Positions 36,787 through 45,101 of a stretch of DNA of 64,000 bases are shown one piece after another. Source of the stretch: Burkholderiales bacterium (lineage in GTDB: Bacteria > Pseudomonadota > Gammaproteobacteria > Burkholderiales > Burkholderiaceae_C); contig JAJUGJ010000008.1 in the NCBI GenBank assembly GCA_029268225.1, forward strand, positions 52,481-116,480, in the 5' to 3' direction. Below the pieces are notes generated by a model. It made no database searches. It saw nothing but the letters and a program-made list of their open reading frames with translations, and was not told the DNA's origin. Positions within the stretch are counted from its first letter, which is position 1. Each line of letters starts with the position of its first letter. A program made the translations under genes and the position numbers.

Positions 36787-37400
36787 TGAGTTTGACCTTG
36801 TGTGTGTACTGCGGCTCGCGTGACGGAGATGACCCTGCCCACCTGGCTGCGGCGCGTGAAGTAGGCCGACAGATTGGCGAGCGCGGCTGGCGCCTGGTGT
36901 ATGGCGGTGGCAGCACGGGCCTGATGGGTGCCGTGGCCGATGCGGCACTGGCGCATGGTGCGGAAGCCATCGGGATCATTCCCGAGCGCCTGGTGAAGAA
37001 GGAGTTGGGGCATCCGGGGCTGACCAGCCTGGAAGTCGTGGACAGCATGCATGAGCGCAAGCACCGCATGGCCATGCACGCCAACGCCTTCATCGCCCTG
37101 CCCGGTGGCATCGGCACGATGGAAGAGATTTTCGAGGCCTGGACCTGGCGTCAGCTCGGGTACCACCGTAAGGCCCTGGGCCTGCTGAACGTGGCAGGCT
37201 ATTACGATCACCTGCTGCGCTTTCTGGAAGTGAGCCAGCAAGGCGGGTTCCTGTGGCCTGATGTGCAGGAATTGCTGCTGGTGGACGACGACATCGACGC
37301 CCTGCTCGACCGGCTTGCCGATGAGCACCAGCGCTTGAAAGTGCAGACACTGCCGGGTCAGGCCGAAGCGGGACCCGGCGGCATTTCTCCAGAGATCTGA
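36786..37400 (+). CDS. LOG family protein (nucleoside 5'-monophosphate phosphoribohydrolase, TIGR00730)
   Basis: A 204-aa cytosolic protein of the LOG/lysine-decarboxylase-like family, annotated as cytokinin riboside 5'-monophosphate phosphoribohydrolase. Conserved marks are the N-terminal LTLCVYCGSRDG, VYGGGSTGLMGAVADAAL, SMHERKHRMAMHANAFIALPGGIGTMEE (with the PGGxGTxxE active-site motif) and TWRQLGYHRKALGLLN. In bacteria the likely job is to release base and ribose 5-phosphate from nucleotides, not lysine decarboxylation. The start ATG overlaps the RDD stop. Confidence 0.93.
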   Translation: MSLTLCVYCGSRDGDDPAHLAAAREVGRQIGERGWRLVYGGGSTGLMGAVADAALAHGAEAIGIIPERLVKKELGHPGLTSLEVVDSMHERKHRMAMHANAFIALPGGIGTMEEIFEAWTWRQLGYHRKALGLLNVAGYYDHLLRFLEVSQQGGFLWPDVQELLLVDDDIDALLDRLADEHQRLKVQTLPGQAEAGPGGISPEI

Positions 37401-37407
37401 AAACACG

Positions 37408-37429
37408 AAGGGGTGCCGAGGCACCCCTT
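37408..37429. terminator. Stem-loop between the LOG gene and glnB
   Basis: AAGGGGTGC (37408-37416), loop CGAG, GCACCCCTT (37421-37429). The T-runs are weak on both strands, so it acts as a bidirectional terminator of modest strength. Confidence 0.7.
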
Positions 37430-37472
37430 GTCACATCGGCCTGCGCTTGCCAGCGCAGTGATGGTCACCGCA

Positions 37473-37838
<366 letters not shown>

Positions 37839-37953
37839 TCAGCAAAAAAGGGGCGATGGCCGACGCCATGTTGCAGCGCAATGTGGATATTTAATCACGG
37901 CTGTCGCCATATCGTCACGAACTGCGCACGCAAAACCACAGCTTCCGCACGCA

Positions 37954-39672
37954 TCAGGCACGGAATCGGGACGTGATGGGATAGCGCCAGTCACGACCGA
38001 AGGCGCGGTGGGTGATGCGGATGCCGACGGCCGCCTGGCGGCGCTTGTATTCGTTGATCTTGAGCAGGCGAGTGACTTTGTCGACGTCGGCGCGCGCGAA
38101 ACCGGCGGCCACGATCTCGTCGATGGACTGGTCTTGCTCCATGTAGCGCTCGAGGATGGCGTCGAGCACGTCGTACTCGGGCAGGCTGTCCTGATCGGTC
38201 TGGTCGGGGCGCAGCTCGGCCGAGGGCGGGCGGGTGATGATGCGCTCGGGGATGGGCTCGACCTGGCCGGCAGCGGCTGCCTGGGCATTGCGCCACCACG
38301 ACAGGCGGTACACCAGGGTCTTGACCACGTCCTTGATGACGGCGAAACCGCCGGCCATGTCGCCATAGAGCGTGCAGTAGCCGGTGGCCATCTCGCTCTT
38401 GTTGCCGGTGGTCAGCACCAGGGCGCCGGTCTTGTTAGACAGGGCCATCAGCAGGGTGCCGCGGATGCGGGCCTGGATGTTCTCTTCGGTGGTGTCCTCG
38501 GCGCGGCCCACAAACAGCGGCGCCAGGGAGGTTTTGAAGGCCTCGAACTCTGGGGCGATGGCGATTTCGTCGTGGCGCACGCCCAGGCGGTCGGCCATGT
38601 CGCGTGCGTCGATCCAGGAAATGTCGGCCGTGTAAGGCGACGGCATCATGACGGTGCGCACCCTGTCGGCGCCCAGCGCGTCCACGGCGATGGCGAGCAC
38701 CAGCGCGGAGTCGATGCCACCGGACAGGCCGATGATGGCGCCCGGAAAACCATTCTTGCCAATGTAATCGCGCACGCCGCAGACCAGGGCGGCCCAGATT
38801 TCGGCTTCTTCGGACAGGGGCGCGGCGACGGGGCCGCTGACGGCGCCACCCGGCTGCAGCGTGACGGGTAGCGTGGCCACTTCGAAGCTGGGCGCGCGGG
38901 CACCGACCTCACCTTGGGCGTTGACGGCAAAGGACGCACCGTCGAACACGACCTCATCTTGGCCACCGACCATGTGGGCGTAGACCAGGGGCAGGCCCAG
39001 CTTGCGGGCAAACGCGCCCATGCGGGCTTCGCGCTCGGCACGCTTGGCGACGTGGAAAGGCGAGGCGTTGAGAACCACCAGCGCTTGTGCGCCTTGGGCC
39101 AGCGCCGATTCTGCAGGCTCGTCGAACCAGGCGTCTTCACAGACCAGCAAGGCCACGCGCCAGCCGAGCTCGTCGACCACGACGGGGCCCAGGCCCGCTT
39201 CGCGGCCGCTGATGAAATAGCGGCGCTCGTCGAACACCTGGTAGTTGGGCAGTTCTCGCTTGGCGTAGCTGGCGACGATCTGGCCGCCGCGGATCAGGCT
39301 GGCGGCGTTGAGGCGACGGGGCACCGACCAGGAGCGGGTACGGACGTCGTCACCCAGGGCTTGCAGGGGGTGACCCAGCACCAGATGCAGGTCGGGCAGG
39401 TCGGCCAGGCTGTTCGCAATGTGGGCGGTGGTGTCGTCGCAGGCCTGCATGAAGGCCGGGCGCAGCAGCAGGTCTTCCGGGGGATAGCCGCACAGGGCCA
39501 TTTCGGGCGTGACGACGAGGCGCGCGCCTTCGGCGTACGCTTGGCGGGCCGCGTCGATGATGGCGCGGGCGTTGCCCTGGAGGTCACCGACGACAGGGTT
39601 GAATTGCAGCAGGGCCACGGACAGCGCAGAGGCTGGGGCGGCCGGAGACGACACAGGATTCATGAGCAGCAT
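37954..39672 (-). CDS. nadE: Glutamine-dependent NAD+ synthetase (NadE2 type)
   Basis: Final step of NAD synthesis. The 572-aa protein has an N-terminal nitrilase-like glutaminase domain (about 15-270) with PEMALCGYPPEDLLLRP, the KRELPNYQVFDERRYF lysine segment and LLVCEDAWF catalytic cysteine. The C-terminal ATP-pyrophosphatase domain (about 290-572) has the SGGIDS loop, TGNKSEMATGYCTLYGDMAGG and PPSAELRPDQTDQDSLPEYD. The start is ambiguous: ATG at 39672 or 39663, neither with a ribosome binding site; it overlaps divergently with the FemAB-like gene. Confidence 0.96.
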   Translation of the reverse strand: MLLMNPVSSPAAPASALSVALLQFNPVVGDLQGNARAIIDAARQAYAEGARLVVTPEMALCGYPPEDLLLRPAFMQACDDTTAHIANSLADLPDLHLVLGHPLQALGDDVRTRSWSVPRRLNAASLIRGGQIVASYAKRELPNYQVFDERRYFISGREAGLGPVVVDELGWRVALLVCEDAWFDEPAESALAQGAQALVVLNASPFHVAKRAEREARMGAFARKLGLPLVYAHMVGGQDEVVFDGASFAVNAQGEVGARAPSFEVATLPVTLQPGGAVSGPVAAPLSEEAEIWAALVCGVRDYIGKNGFPGAIIGLSGGIDSALVLAIAVDALGADRVRTVMMPSPYTADISWIDARDMADRLGVRHDEIAIAPEFEAFKTSLAPLFVGRAEDTTEENIQARIRGTLLMALSNKTGALVLTTGNKSEMATGYCTLYGDMAGGFAVIKDVVKTLVYRLSWWRNAQAAAAGQVEPIPERIITRPPSAELRPDQTDQDSLPEYDVLDAILERYMEQDQSIDEIVAAGFARADVDKVTRLLKINEYKRRQAAVGIRITHRAFGRDWRYPITSRFRA

Positions 39673-40927
39673 TCAAACGGACAGCGCAGATGCGCAGGTG
39701 AGCATGGTAGCGGGCCTGAACGTGCATTGGCACACCGACCTGTCAGAGATCGACCCGGCGCAATGGGATGCGATGGCGGCCGGCGTGGATGGCGGCAGCC
39801 CGTTTTTACGCCTGGGCTTTTTGCGGGCGATGGTGGACAGCGGCAGCGCCTGCCCGGACACGGGCTGGCACCCCTTGTTTCTGACGGTACAAGATGACTA
39901 TGGCCACTTGCTGGCGGCCTGCCCCTTGTTTGTGAAGGAGCACTCCTACGGGGAGTATGTGTTTGACTGGGCGTGGGCCGATGCGCATGACCGGGCGCTG
40001 GCCTCGCAAGGGGCGCACTATTTCCCCAAGCTGCTGAGTGCGGTGCCGTTTTCGCCGATTCCAGGGCAACGCTTGCTGGTGCAGACAGGTTTGCCTGCCC
40101 AAACCCAGGATGAGCTGCGCCGGCAGGTGCTGGACGCTATGGAGGCGCGCTGCGTGGCGCAGGGGTGGTCATCGGCCCACGCCTTGTTCGTGTCGGAGTG
40201 CGAGGCGCAGGTGGCTGAGCAGGCGGGCTGGCTGCGACGGCACGGCGTGCAGTTCCACTGGGAGAACCGGTCGGGCAACCCTTATGTCGATTTCGAGGAC
40301 TTCCTGGCGAGCCTGCAGCGCGAGAAGCGCAAGAAGATCCAGCAGGAGCGGCGCAAGGTGCGCGAGGCGGGGGTGAGCTTCGAGGTGCGCCAAGGTAGCG
40401 AGATCCGCGCGTCAGACTGGGACTTCTTCTACCGCTGCTACGCGCAAACGTATCTGGAGCGGGGGCAACAGCCGTATCTGAGCCGGGATTTCTGGGCGCG
40501 GGTGGCCGAGGCCTTGCCGGGCAACTGGGTGTTGTTCACGGCCCTGCGTGAGGGTGTGCCGATTGCGAGCGCCCTGCTGGCGGTGGACCCGGCGCGTCGC
40601 GTGGCCTATGGGCGCTACTGGGGCGCCGTGGCGCAGGTGCCGTGTCTGCATTTCGAGGCGTGCTACTACCAGCCGCTGGCATGGTGCATTACCGAGGGAT
40701 ATCAGCGCTTTGAGGGTGGCGCCCAGGGCGAGCACAAGCTGGCGCGGGGGCTGTTGCCCGTGGCGACCCATTCGGTGCATTGGCTGGCCCACACCGGTTT
40801 GCGCGACGCCGTGGCGCGCTTTCTGACCCGTGAGGCACAAGGGGTGGACCAGTACCGGGAGCACCTGGACGCCCGTGCGCCCTTCAAATTCGAACCGCGC
40901 GCAGGAGAAGAGCAGGAACTGCCATGA
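39662..40927 (+). CDS. FemAB-like GNAT protein (PF04339, peptidoglycan/aminoacyl-transferase related)
   Basis: A 421-aa protein of the FemAB-like (PF04339, former DUF482) family, with two GNAT-like lobes. Visible segments are PFLRLGFLRAMVDSGSACPDTGW, LLAACPLFVKEHSYGEYVFDW, the charged helix ASLQREKRKKIQQERRKVREAGVSF, and RRVAYGRYWGAVAQVPCLHFEACYYQPLAWCI followed by the GAQGEHKLARGLLPVATHSVHWL ending. The likely activity is N-acyl or aminoacyl transfer, but the substrate is unknown. The ATG at 39662 has CAGGATT before it and overlaps the nadE start region on the opposite strand; 39704 is an alternative. No partner gene on the same strand. Confidence 0.83.
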   Translation: MSSIQTDSADAQVSMVAGLNVHWHTDLSEIDPAQWDAMAAGVDGGSPFLRLGFLRAMVDSGSACPDTGWHPLFLTVQDDYGHLLAACPLFVKEHSYGEYVFDWAWADAHDRALASQGAHYFPKLLSAVPFSPIPGQRLLVQTGLPAQTQDELRRQVLDAMEARCVAQGWSSAHALFVSECEAQVAEQAGWLRRHGVQFHWENRSGNPYVDFEDFLASLQREKRKKIQQERRKVREAGVSFEVRQGSEIRASDWDFFYRCYAQTYLERGQQPYLSRDFWARVAEALPGNWVLFTALREGVPIASALLAVDPARRVAYGRYWGAVAQVPCLHFEACYYQPLAWCITEGYQRFEGGAQGEHKLARGLLPVATHSVHWLAHTGLRDAVARFLTREAQGVDQYREHLDARAPFKFEPRAGEEQELP

Positions 40928-40961
40928 ACAGACGCGTGGGGAGCGAGGCGTCCGTTCGAGA

Positions 40962-40980
40962 TTGACAAGGCTTTGACAAG
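40962..40980 (+). repeat. Direct repeat TTGACAAG x2, 11-bp period, upstream of ndh
   Basis: TTGACAAG at 40962-40969 and again at 40973-40980, spaced by three bases (11-bp period, about one helical turn). Each copy contains TTGACA, so it may be overlapping -35 elements or an operator with two half-sites. Distance to the ndh ATG is about 153 bp. Confidence 0.4.
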
Positions 40981-41095
40981 TTCGGCTCACAAAACAACAG
41001 CTGAATGCACGAGACGGGGTGATGACAGCAGTTACCCCCGTGTTACAGGGGTGCACCAATTCCGTGCCGCAGCGTCATGAGTCGCTCGCCCCTGG

Positions 41096-41101
41096 TATAA
41101 A
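41096..41101 (+). promoter_or_regulatory. Candidate -10 box for ndh
   Basis: TATAAA, 32 bp before the ndh ATG. The hexamer 17 bp upstream (CGTCAT) is a poor -35, so the promoter is tentative. Confidence 0.4.
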
Positions 41102-41133
41102 CGCTGACTTTTCTCCGCCTCCTCCCCGCTCGC

Positions 41134-42570
41134 ATGGCCTCTACCGCTTCCCCCTCCACCGTCACCGCGTCAGGCACCTTTGTCACCCAGGCTGGCAAAC
41201 CGCGTGTCGTCATCATTGGTTGCGGCTTTGGTGGACTGGAGGCCGCCAAGGCGTTGTCGGACGCCGACGTGGAAATCGTGGTCATCGACCGGACCAACCA
41301 CCATCTGTTCCAGCCCCTGCTGTACCAGGTGGCCACGGCCGGCCTGCCGGCGCCCGCGATTGCCGGCCCGATTCGCCACATCCTGCGCAAGCAGATTGCC
41401 AAGGGCAACCTGACGGTGCTGATGGGCGAAGTGACCTCGATCGACACGGCATCAAGCTGCGTGGTGCTGGATGGCGGGGAGCACATCCACTTTGATCACC
41501 TGATTCTGGCGGCTGGCGCCACCCACAGCTACTTTGGGCGTGATGACTGGGCCAAGTACGCGCCCGGCCTCAAGACCCTGGGCGATGCGTTCAGCATCCG
41601 CCGCCGGGTGCTGACGGCTTTCGAGCAGGCCGAGCGCGAGACCGATCCGGTCAAGCGCGAGCCCTGGCTGACTTTTGCCGTGGTGGGCGCGGGCCCCACG
41701 GGTGTGGAAATGGCCGGCACGCTGGCCGAGATCGCCCAGCAGACCCTGAGTGCCGAGTTCCGCCGCATTGACTCGCGCATGGCACGCGTGATCTTGCTGG
41801 AGGGGGCGCCACGGGTGCTGGGCACCTTCACGGAAGACCTGTCACAGCGTGCCAAGGAACAGCTGGAGATGCTGGGCGCCGAGGTGTTGCCTGGCGCCAA
41901 GGTGACCAACATCACCGCCTTCGGCATCCATTACGACGTGATGGAAAAACAGGCCGACGGCAGCAGCCGCGCGGTGTCGCACTTCCTGCCCACCCGGACG
42001 GTGATCTGGGCGGCGGGCGTCGCCGCTTCACCGCTGGGCAAGGCCCTGGCCAAGAGCACAGGGTGCGAGCTGGACCGCGCGGGGCGCGTCGTGGTCCAGC
42101 CCGACCTGACGATTCCCGGCCACCCGAACATCTATGTGGTGGGTGACCTGGCCTCGGCCAAGAGCTATCTGGATCCGGAGAACCCGACGCCCGTGCCCGG
42201 TGTGAGTCCTGGCGCCAAGCAGATGGGGCGCAAGGCCGCGTTCAACATCATGCGCAAGCTCAAGGGGCTGGATGCCCAAGCGTTTCGCTACTTCGACTAC
42301 GGCTCGATGGCAACGATTGGCAAGCGCGCGGCGGTGGCGATGCTCGACATCCCGTTCACGAAGAAGCGCATCCGTTTCAGCGGTTTTGCGGCCTGGCTGT
42401 TCTGGCTGTTCGTGCACGTGTACTTCCTGATCGGGTTCCGCAACCGCACCGTGGTGATGATGGACTGGGCCTGGGCCTACTTCACCTCGCAGCGCCATGC
42501 CCGCGTGTTCCCCGACCCGCATGCGCTGGAGCCCAACACCCGCATCGTCCGGGTTGACAAGCCCGACTAA
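41134..42570 (+). CDS. ndh: Type II NADH dehydrogenase (NDH-2)
   Basis: Single-subunit, non-proton-pumping NADH:quinone oxidoreductase at the inner membrane. The 478-aa protein has the FAD-binding GxGxxG motif VVIIGCGFGGLEAAKAL near the start. The quinone/flavin segment is TNHHLFQPLLYQVATAGL, and the NAD(H)-binding motif is FAVVGAGPTGVEMAGTLAE. The C-terminal flavin clamp is VVGDLASAK. The C-terminus has a membrane-associated segment (FAAWLFWLFVHVYFLIGFRN). It is monocistronic. Confidence 0.93.
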   Translation: MASTASPSTVTASGTFVTQAGKPRVVIIGCGFGGLEAAKALSDADVEIVVIDRTNHHLFQPLLYQVATAGLPAPAIAGPIRHILRKQIAKGNLTVLMGEVTSIDTASSCVVLDGGEHIHFDHLILAAGATHSYFGRDDWAKYAPGLKTLGDAFSIRRRVLTAFEQAERETDPVKREPWLTFAVVGAGPTGVEMAGTLAEIAQQTLSAEFRRIDSRMARVILLEGAPRVLGTFTEDLSQRAKEQLEMLGAEVLPGAKVTNITAFGIHYDVMEKQADGSSRAVSHFLPTRTVIWAAGVAASPLGKALAKSTGCELDRAGRVVVQPDLTIPGHPNIYVVGDLASAKSYLDPENPTPVPGVSPGAKQMGRKAAFNIMRKLKGLDAQAFRYFDYGSMATIGKRAAVAMLDIPFTKKRIRFSGFAAWLFWLFVHVYFLIGFRNRTVVMMDWAWAYFTSQRHARVFPDPHALEPNTRIVRVDKPD

Positions 42571-42721
42571 CAACGGATGCATGCCGCGCAGCCCCCACGG
42601 GTGAGCGGCTTTGGCTGCGTGCGAGGTGGGGTTGCTGGCGTGGCCTGCGAGATCGCTGTGCGGGTCGTGGCAACATCGGGTTTTATGCCTTGATGCCGCC
42701 TGACCGGTTGGCCTGTTCGCC

Positions 42722-44599
42722 GTGACTGACTCCTCTGCCGCCTCCCCAGCCTCCATCGCCCCTCGTCTGCAAGCCTTGCGCGCACGCATGGCACAGCAGA
42801 ACTGGCAGGCGGTGCTGGTGCCCAGCAGCGACCCGCATCTGTCGGAGTACCTGCCGGAGCGGTGGCAAGGCCGGGTGTGGTTGAGCGGCTTCACCGGCTC
42901 GTCGGGCACGCTGCTGGTGTCGGCCACGCAGGCGGCGGTGTTCACCGACAGCCGCTACTGGGAACAGGCCGAGGCCGAACTGGCCGGCAGCGGCGTGGCC
43001 CTGGTGAAGCTGGAAGGTGCGGCCACGCCCGCCTATGTGAGCTGGTTGAAGGCTTTGGGCGAGGCCGCCGGCACGAACGGTTCCGCGCAACCCACCCTGG
43101 CCGTGGACGGCGCGGTGATGGGCCTGGCGCAAACCCAGCAACTGCGTGACGCGCTGGGTGCGGCCGGCTGGCAGCTCTTCACCCAGGTGGACGTGCTGGA
43201 TGGTATCTGGCCTGACCGCCCCGGTTTGCCCACGGCGCCGGTGTACGAACACGCCATGCCCTACGCCGCCACGGCGCGCGCTGACAAGCTGGCCGGTGTG
43301 CGCGAGCAGATGCGCGCCCAGGGCGCCACCCACCACTGGATTGCCACGCTGGACGACCTGGCCTGGTTGCTGAACCTGCGGGGCGCCGATGTGGAGTACA
43401 ACCCGGTGTTCCTGGGCCATGCCCTGGTGACGCTGGACGGGTTGAGCCTGTTCGTGGGCGAAGGCAAGGTGGACGCGGCGCTGGCAGCCAAGCTCGCGCA
43501 AGACGGCGTGACCGTACGCCCCTATGGCGATGCCCTGCCGACCTTGGCAGCCCTGCCTGCCGACAGCGTGATGTGGATGGACCCCAAGCGCGTGACCTGG
43601 GGGCTGCGTGAGGCCGTGCCCACGGGCGTGAAGGTGGTGGAGGCGACCAATCCGAGCACCTTGGCCAAGTCGCGCAAGACGGATGCGGAAGCCGTGTTCA
43701 TTCGCGAAGCGATGGAGCGCGATGGCGCTGCCATGTGCGCGTTTTACGCCTGGCTGGAGCAGGCGCTGGGTCGCGAGCATGTGAGCGAGTTGACGATTGA
43801 CGAGCGCATGACCGCCGAGCGGGCCAAGCAGCCAGGCTATGTGTCGCTGAGCTTCCCAACGATTGCGGGCTTCAATGCGAACGGCGCCCTGCCCCATTAC
43901 CGGGCCACGCCCGAGGCCTATGCGGTGCTGAGCACCCCGGCCGGGTTGACGGCCGAGGGGCTGTTGTTGATCGACTCCGGGGCCCAGTACCTGGGCGGCA
44001 CGACGGACATCACCCGGGTGTGGGCCATTGGCACGCCGACGGCGGCGCAAAAGCGCGACTACACGCTGGTGCTCAAGGGCACGCTGGGCCTGTCGCGGAT
44101 GCGTTTTCCGCAGGGCACCCTGGCGCCGATGCTCGATGCCGTGGCGCGCGCGCCCCTGTGGGCCGAAGGGCTGGACTTTGGCCACGGCACCGGCCACGGT
44201 GTGGGCTATTTCCTGAACGTGCACGAAGGACCGCAGTCGATCTCCAAGGCGGTGCCGGTGCCGGACATGGCGATGTTGCCGGGCATGATCACCTCGATCG
44301 AGCCGGGGCTGTATCGACCGGGGCAATGGGGCATCCGCATCGAAAACCTGGTGCTGAATGTGCCGGTGACGCCTGCGGTGCCGGACGCTGAACCAGGCAC
44401 ACCGGAGTATGGCCGCTATCTGGCGTTTGAGACGCTGAGCCTATGCCCGATCGACACGCGCTGCATCGACCGCAGCCTGCTGCGCGACGATGAGGTGCAA
44501 TGGCTCAACACTTACCACGCCGAGGTACGCCGCCGTCTGAGTCCGCTGGTGAGCGGTGACGCGCTGGCCTGGCTGCAACGACGCACCGAGCCGCTGTGA
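42722..44599 (+). CDS. M24B family Xaa-Pro aminopeptidase
   Basis: Releases N-terminal residues next to proline. The 625-aa product is the long form, with two creatinase-like N-terminal domains (about 1-320: SSDPHLSEYLPERWQGRVWLSGFTGSSGTLLVS... and LLNLRGADVEYNPVFLGHALV) and a pita-bread catalytic domain (about 330-625). The metal ligands are visible: two Asp in LLLIDSGAQYLGGTTDITRVW, His in HGTGHGVGYFLNVHEGP, Glu in ITSIEPGLY and Glu in IRIENL. The start is the GTG at 42722. Confidence 0.92.
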   Translation: MTDSSAASPASIAPRLQALRARMAQQNWQAVLVPSSDPHLSEYLPERWQGRVWLSGFTGSSGTLLVSATQAAVFTDSRYWEQAEAELAGSGVALVKLEGAATPAYVSWLKALGEAAGTNGSAQPTLAVDGAVMGLAQTQQLRDALGAAGWQLFTQVDVLDGIWPDRPGLPTAPVYEHAMPYAATARADKLAGVREQMRAQGATHHWIATLDDLAWLLNLRGADVEYNPVFLGHALVTLDGLSLFVGEGKVDAALAAKLAQDGVTVRPYGDALPTLAALPADSVMWMDPKRVTWGLREAVPTGVKVVEATNPSTLAKSRKTDAEAVFIREAMERDGAAMCAFYAWLEQALGREHVSELTIDERMTAERAKQPGYVSLSFPTIAGFNANGALPHYRATPEAYAVLSTPAGLTAEGLLLIDSGAQYLGGTTDITRVWAIGTPTAAQKRDYTLVLKGTLGLSRMRFPQGTLAPMLDAVARAPLWAEGLDFGHGTGHGVGYFLNVHEGPQSISKAVPVPDMAMLPGMITSIEPGLYRPGQWGIRIENLVLNVPVTPAVPDAEPGTPEYGRYLAFETLSLCPIDTRCIDRSLLRDDEVQWLNTYHAEVRRRLSPLVSGDALAWLQRRTEPL

Positions 44600-44687
44600 T
44601 CGCCCGCCGCCCTCGTCCATCTGACCGATAGGCCAAAGGACGGTGTCTCGCTAGACTGCGGACAGAACCGCATTTCTCCTGGACACC

Positions 44688-45092
44688 ATGAACATTTCGC
44701 ATTTCAACGACCTGCTGGAAGCCGCCCGTCAGCAACCCGATGCCCAGCGCCTGCTGCTGGTGTTTGCCGGCGCCGGTCTGCCCGATGACGCCACGCCTGA
44801 ACAACAGGCTGCCTTTGAAGCCGGGCACGGCGGTGAGCTGACGCCCTTGATGTGCGTGGACAAGACGCCGGACGAGATCGGCAGCTTCGACAAACTCGTG
44901 AGCGAGGCCGAACAGTTCGGCCATGACTGGGCCGTGGTGTTCGTGGCTGGCATGTCGGGCATCGGTCCGCGTGCGCCGTCGAGCGAAGATGCCCAGCAGC
45001 ACCTGCAAGGCATGGTCGATGCGATCAAAGTGGGTCAGATCGACAACTTCATCCCGTTCAACCTGGATGGCGATGCCATCAGATTGAACTGA
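44688..45092 (+). CDS. Small conserved protein (134 aa), often mislabelled ribonucleotide reductase subunit alpha
   Basis: A 134-aa soluble protein. Conserved segments are LLLVFAGAGLPDDATPEQQAAFEAGHGGELTPLMCVDKTP, DWAVVFVAGMSG and AIKVGQIDNFIPFNLDG. The family is found widely in proteobacteria, and some databases label it ribonucleotide reductase alpha, which its size and lack of catalytic Cys/Tyr residues do not support. The function is unknown. It stands alone downstream of the aminopeptidase and convergent with the efflux operon. Confidence 0.75.
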   Translation: MNISHFNDLLEAARQQPDAQRLLLVFAGAGLPDDATPEQQAAFEAGHGGELTPLMCVDKTPDEIGSFDKLVSEAEQFGHDWAVVFVAGMSGIGPRAPSSEDAQQHLQGMVDAIKVGQIDNFIPFNLDGDAIRLN

Positions 45093-45101
45093 GGCGACGC
45101 G

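Noticed and set aside
42683..44326. 547-codon minus-strand frame opposite the aminopeptidase gene
   Set aside because: Arg/His/Gly-rich shadow with no motif; the aminopeptidase has all metal ligands.
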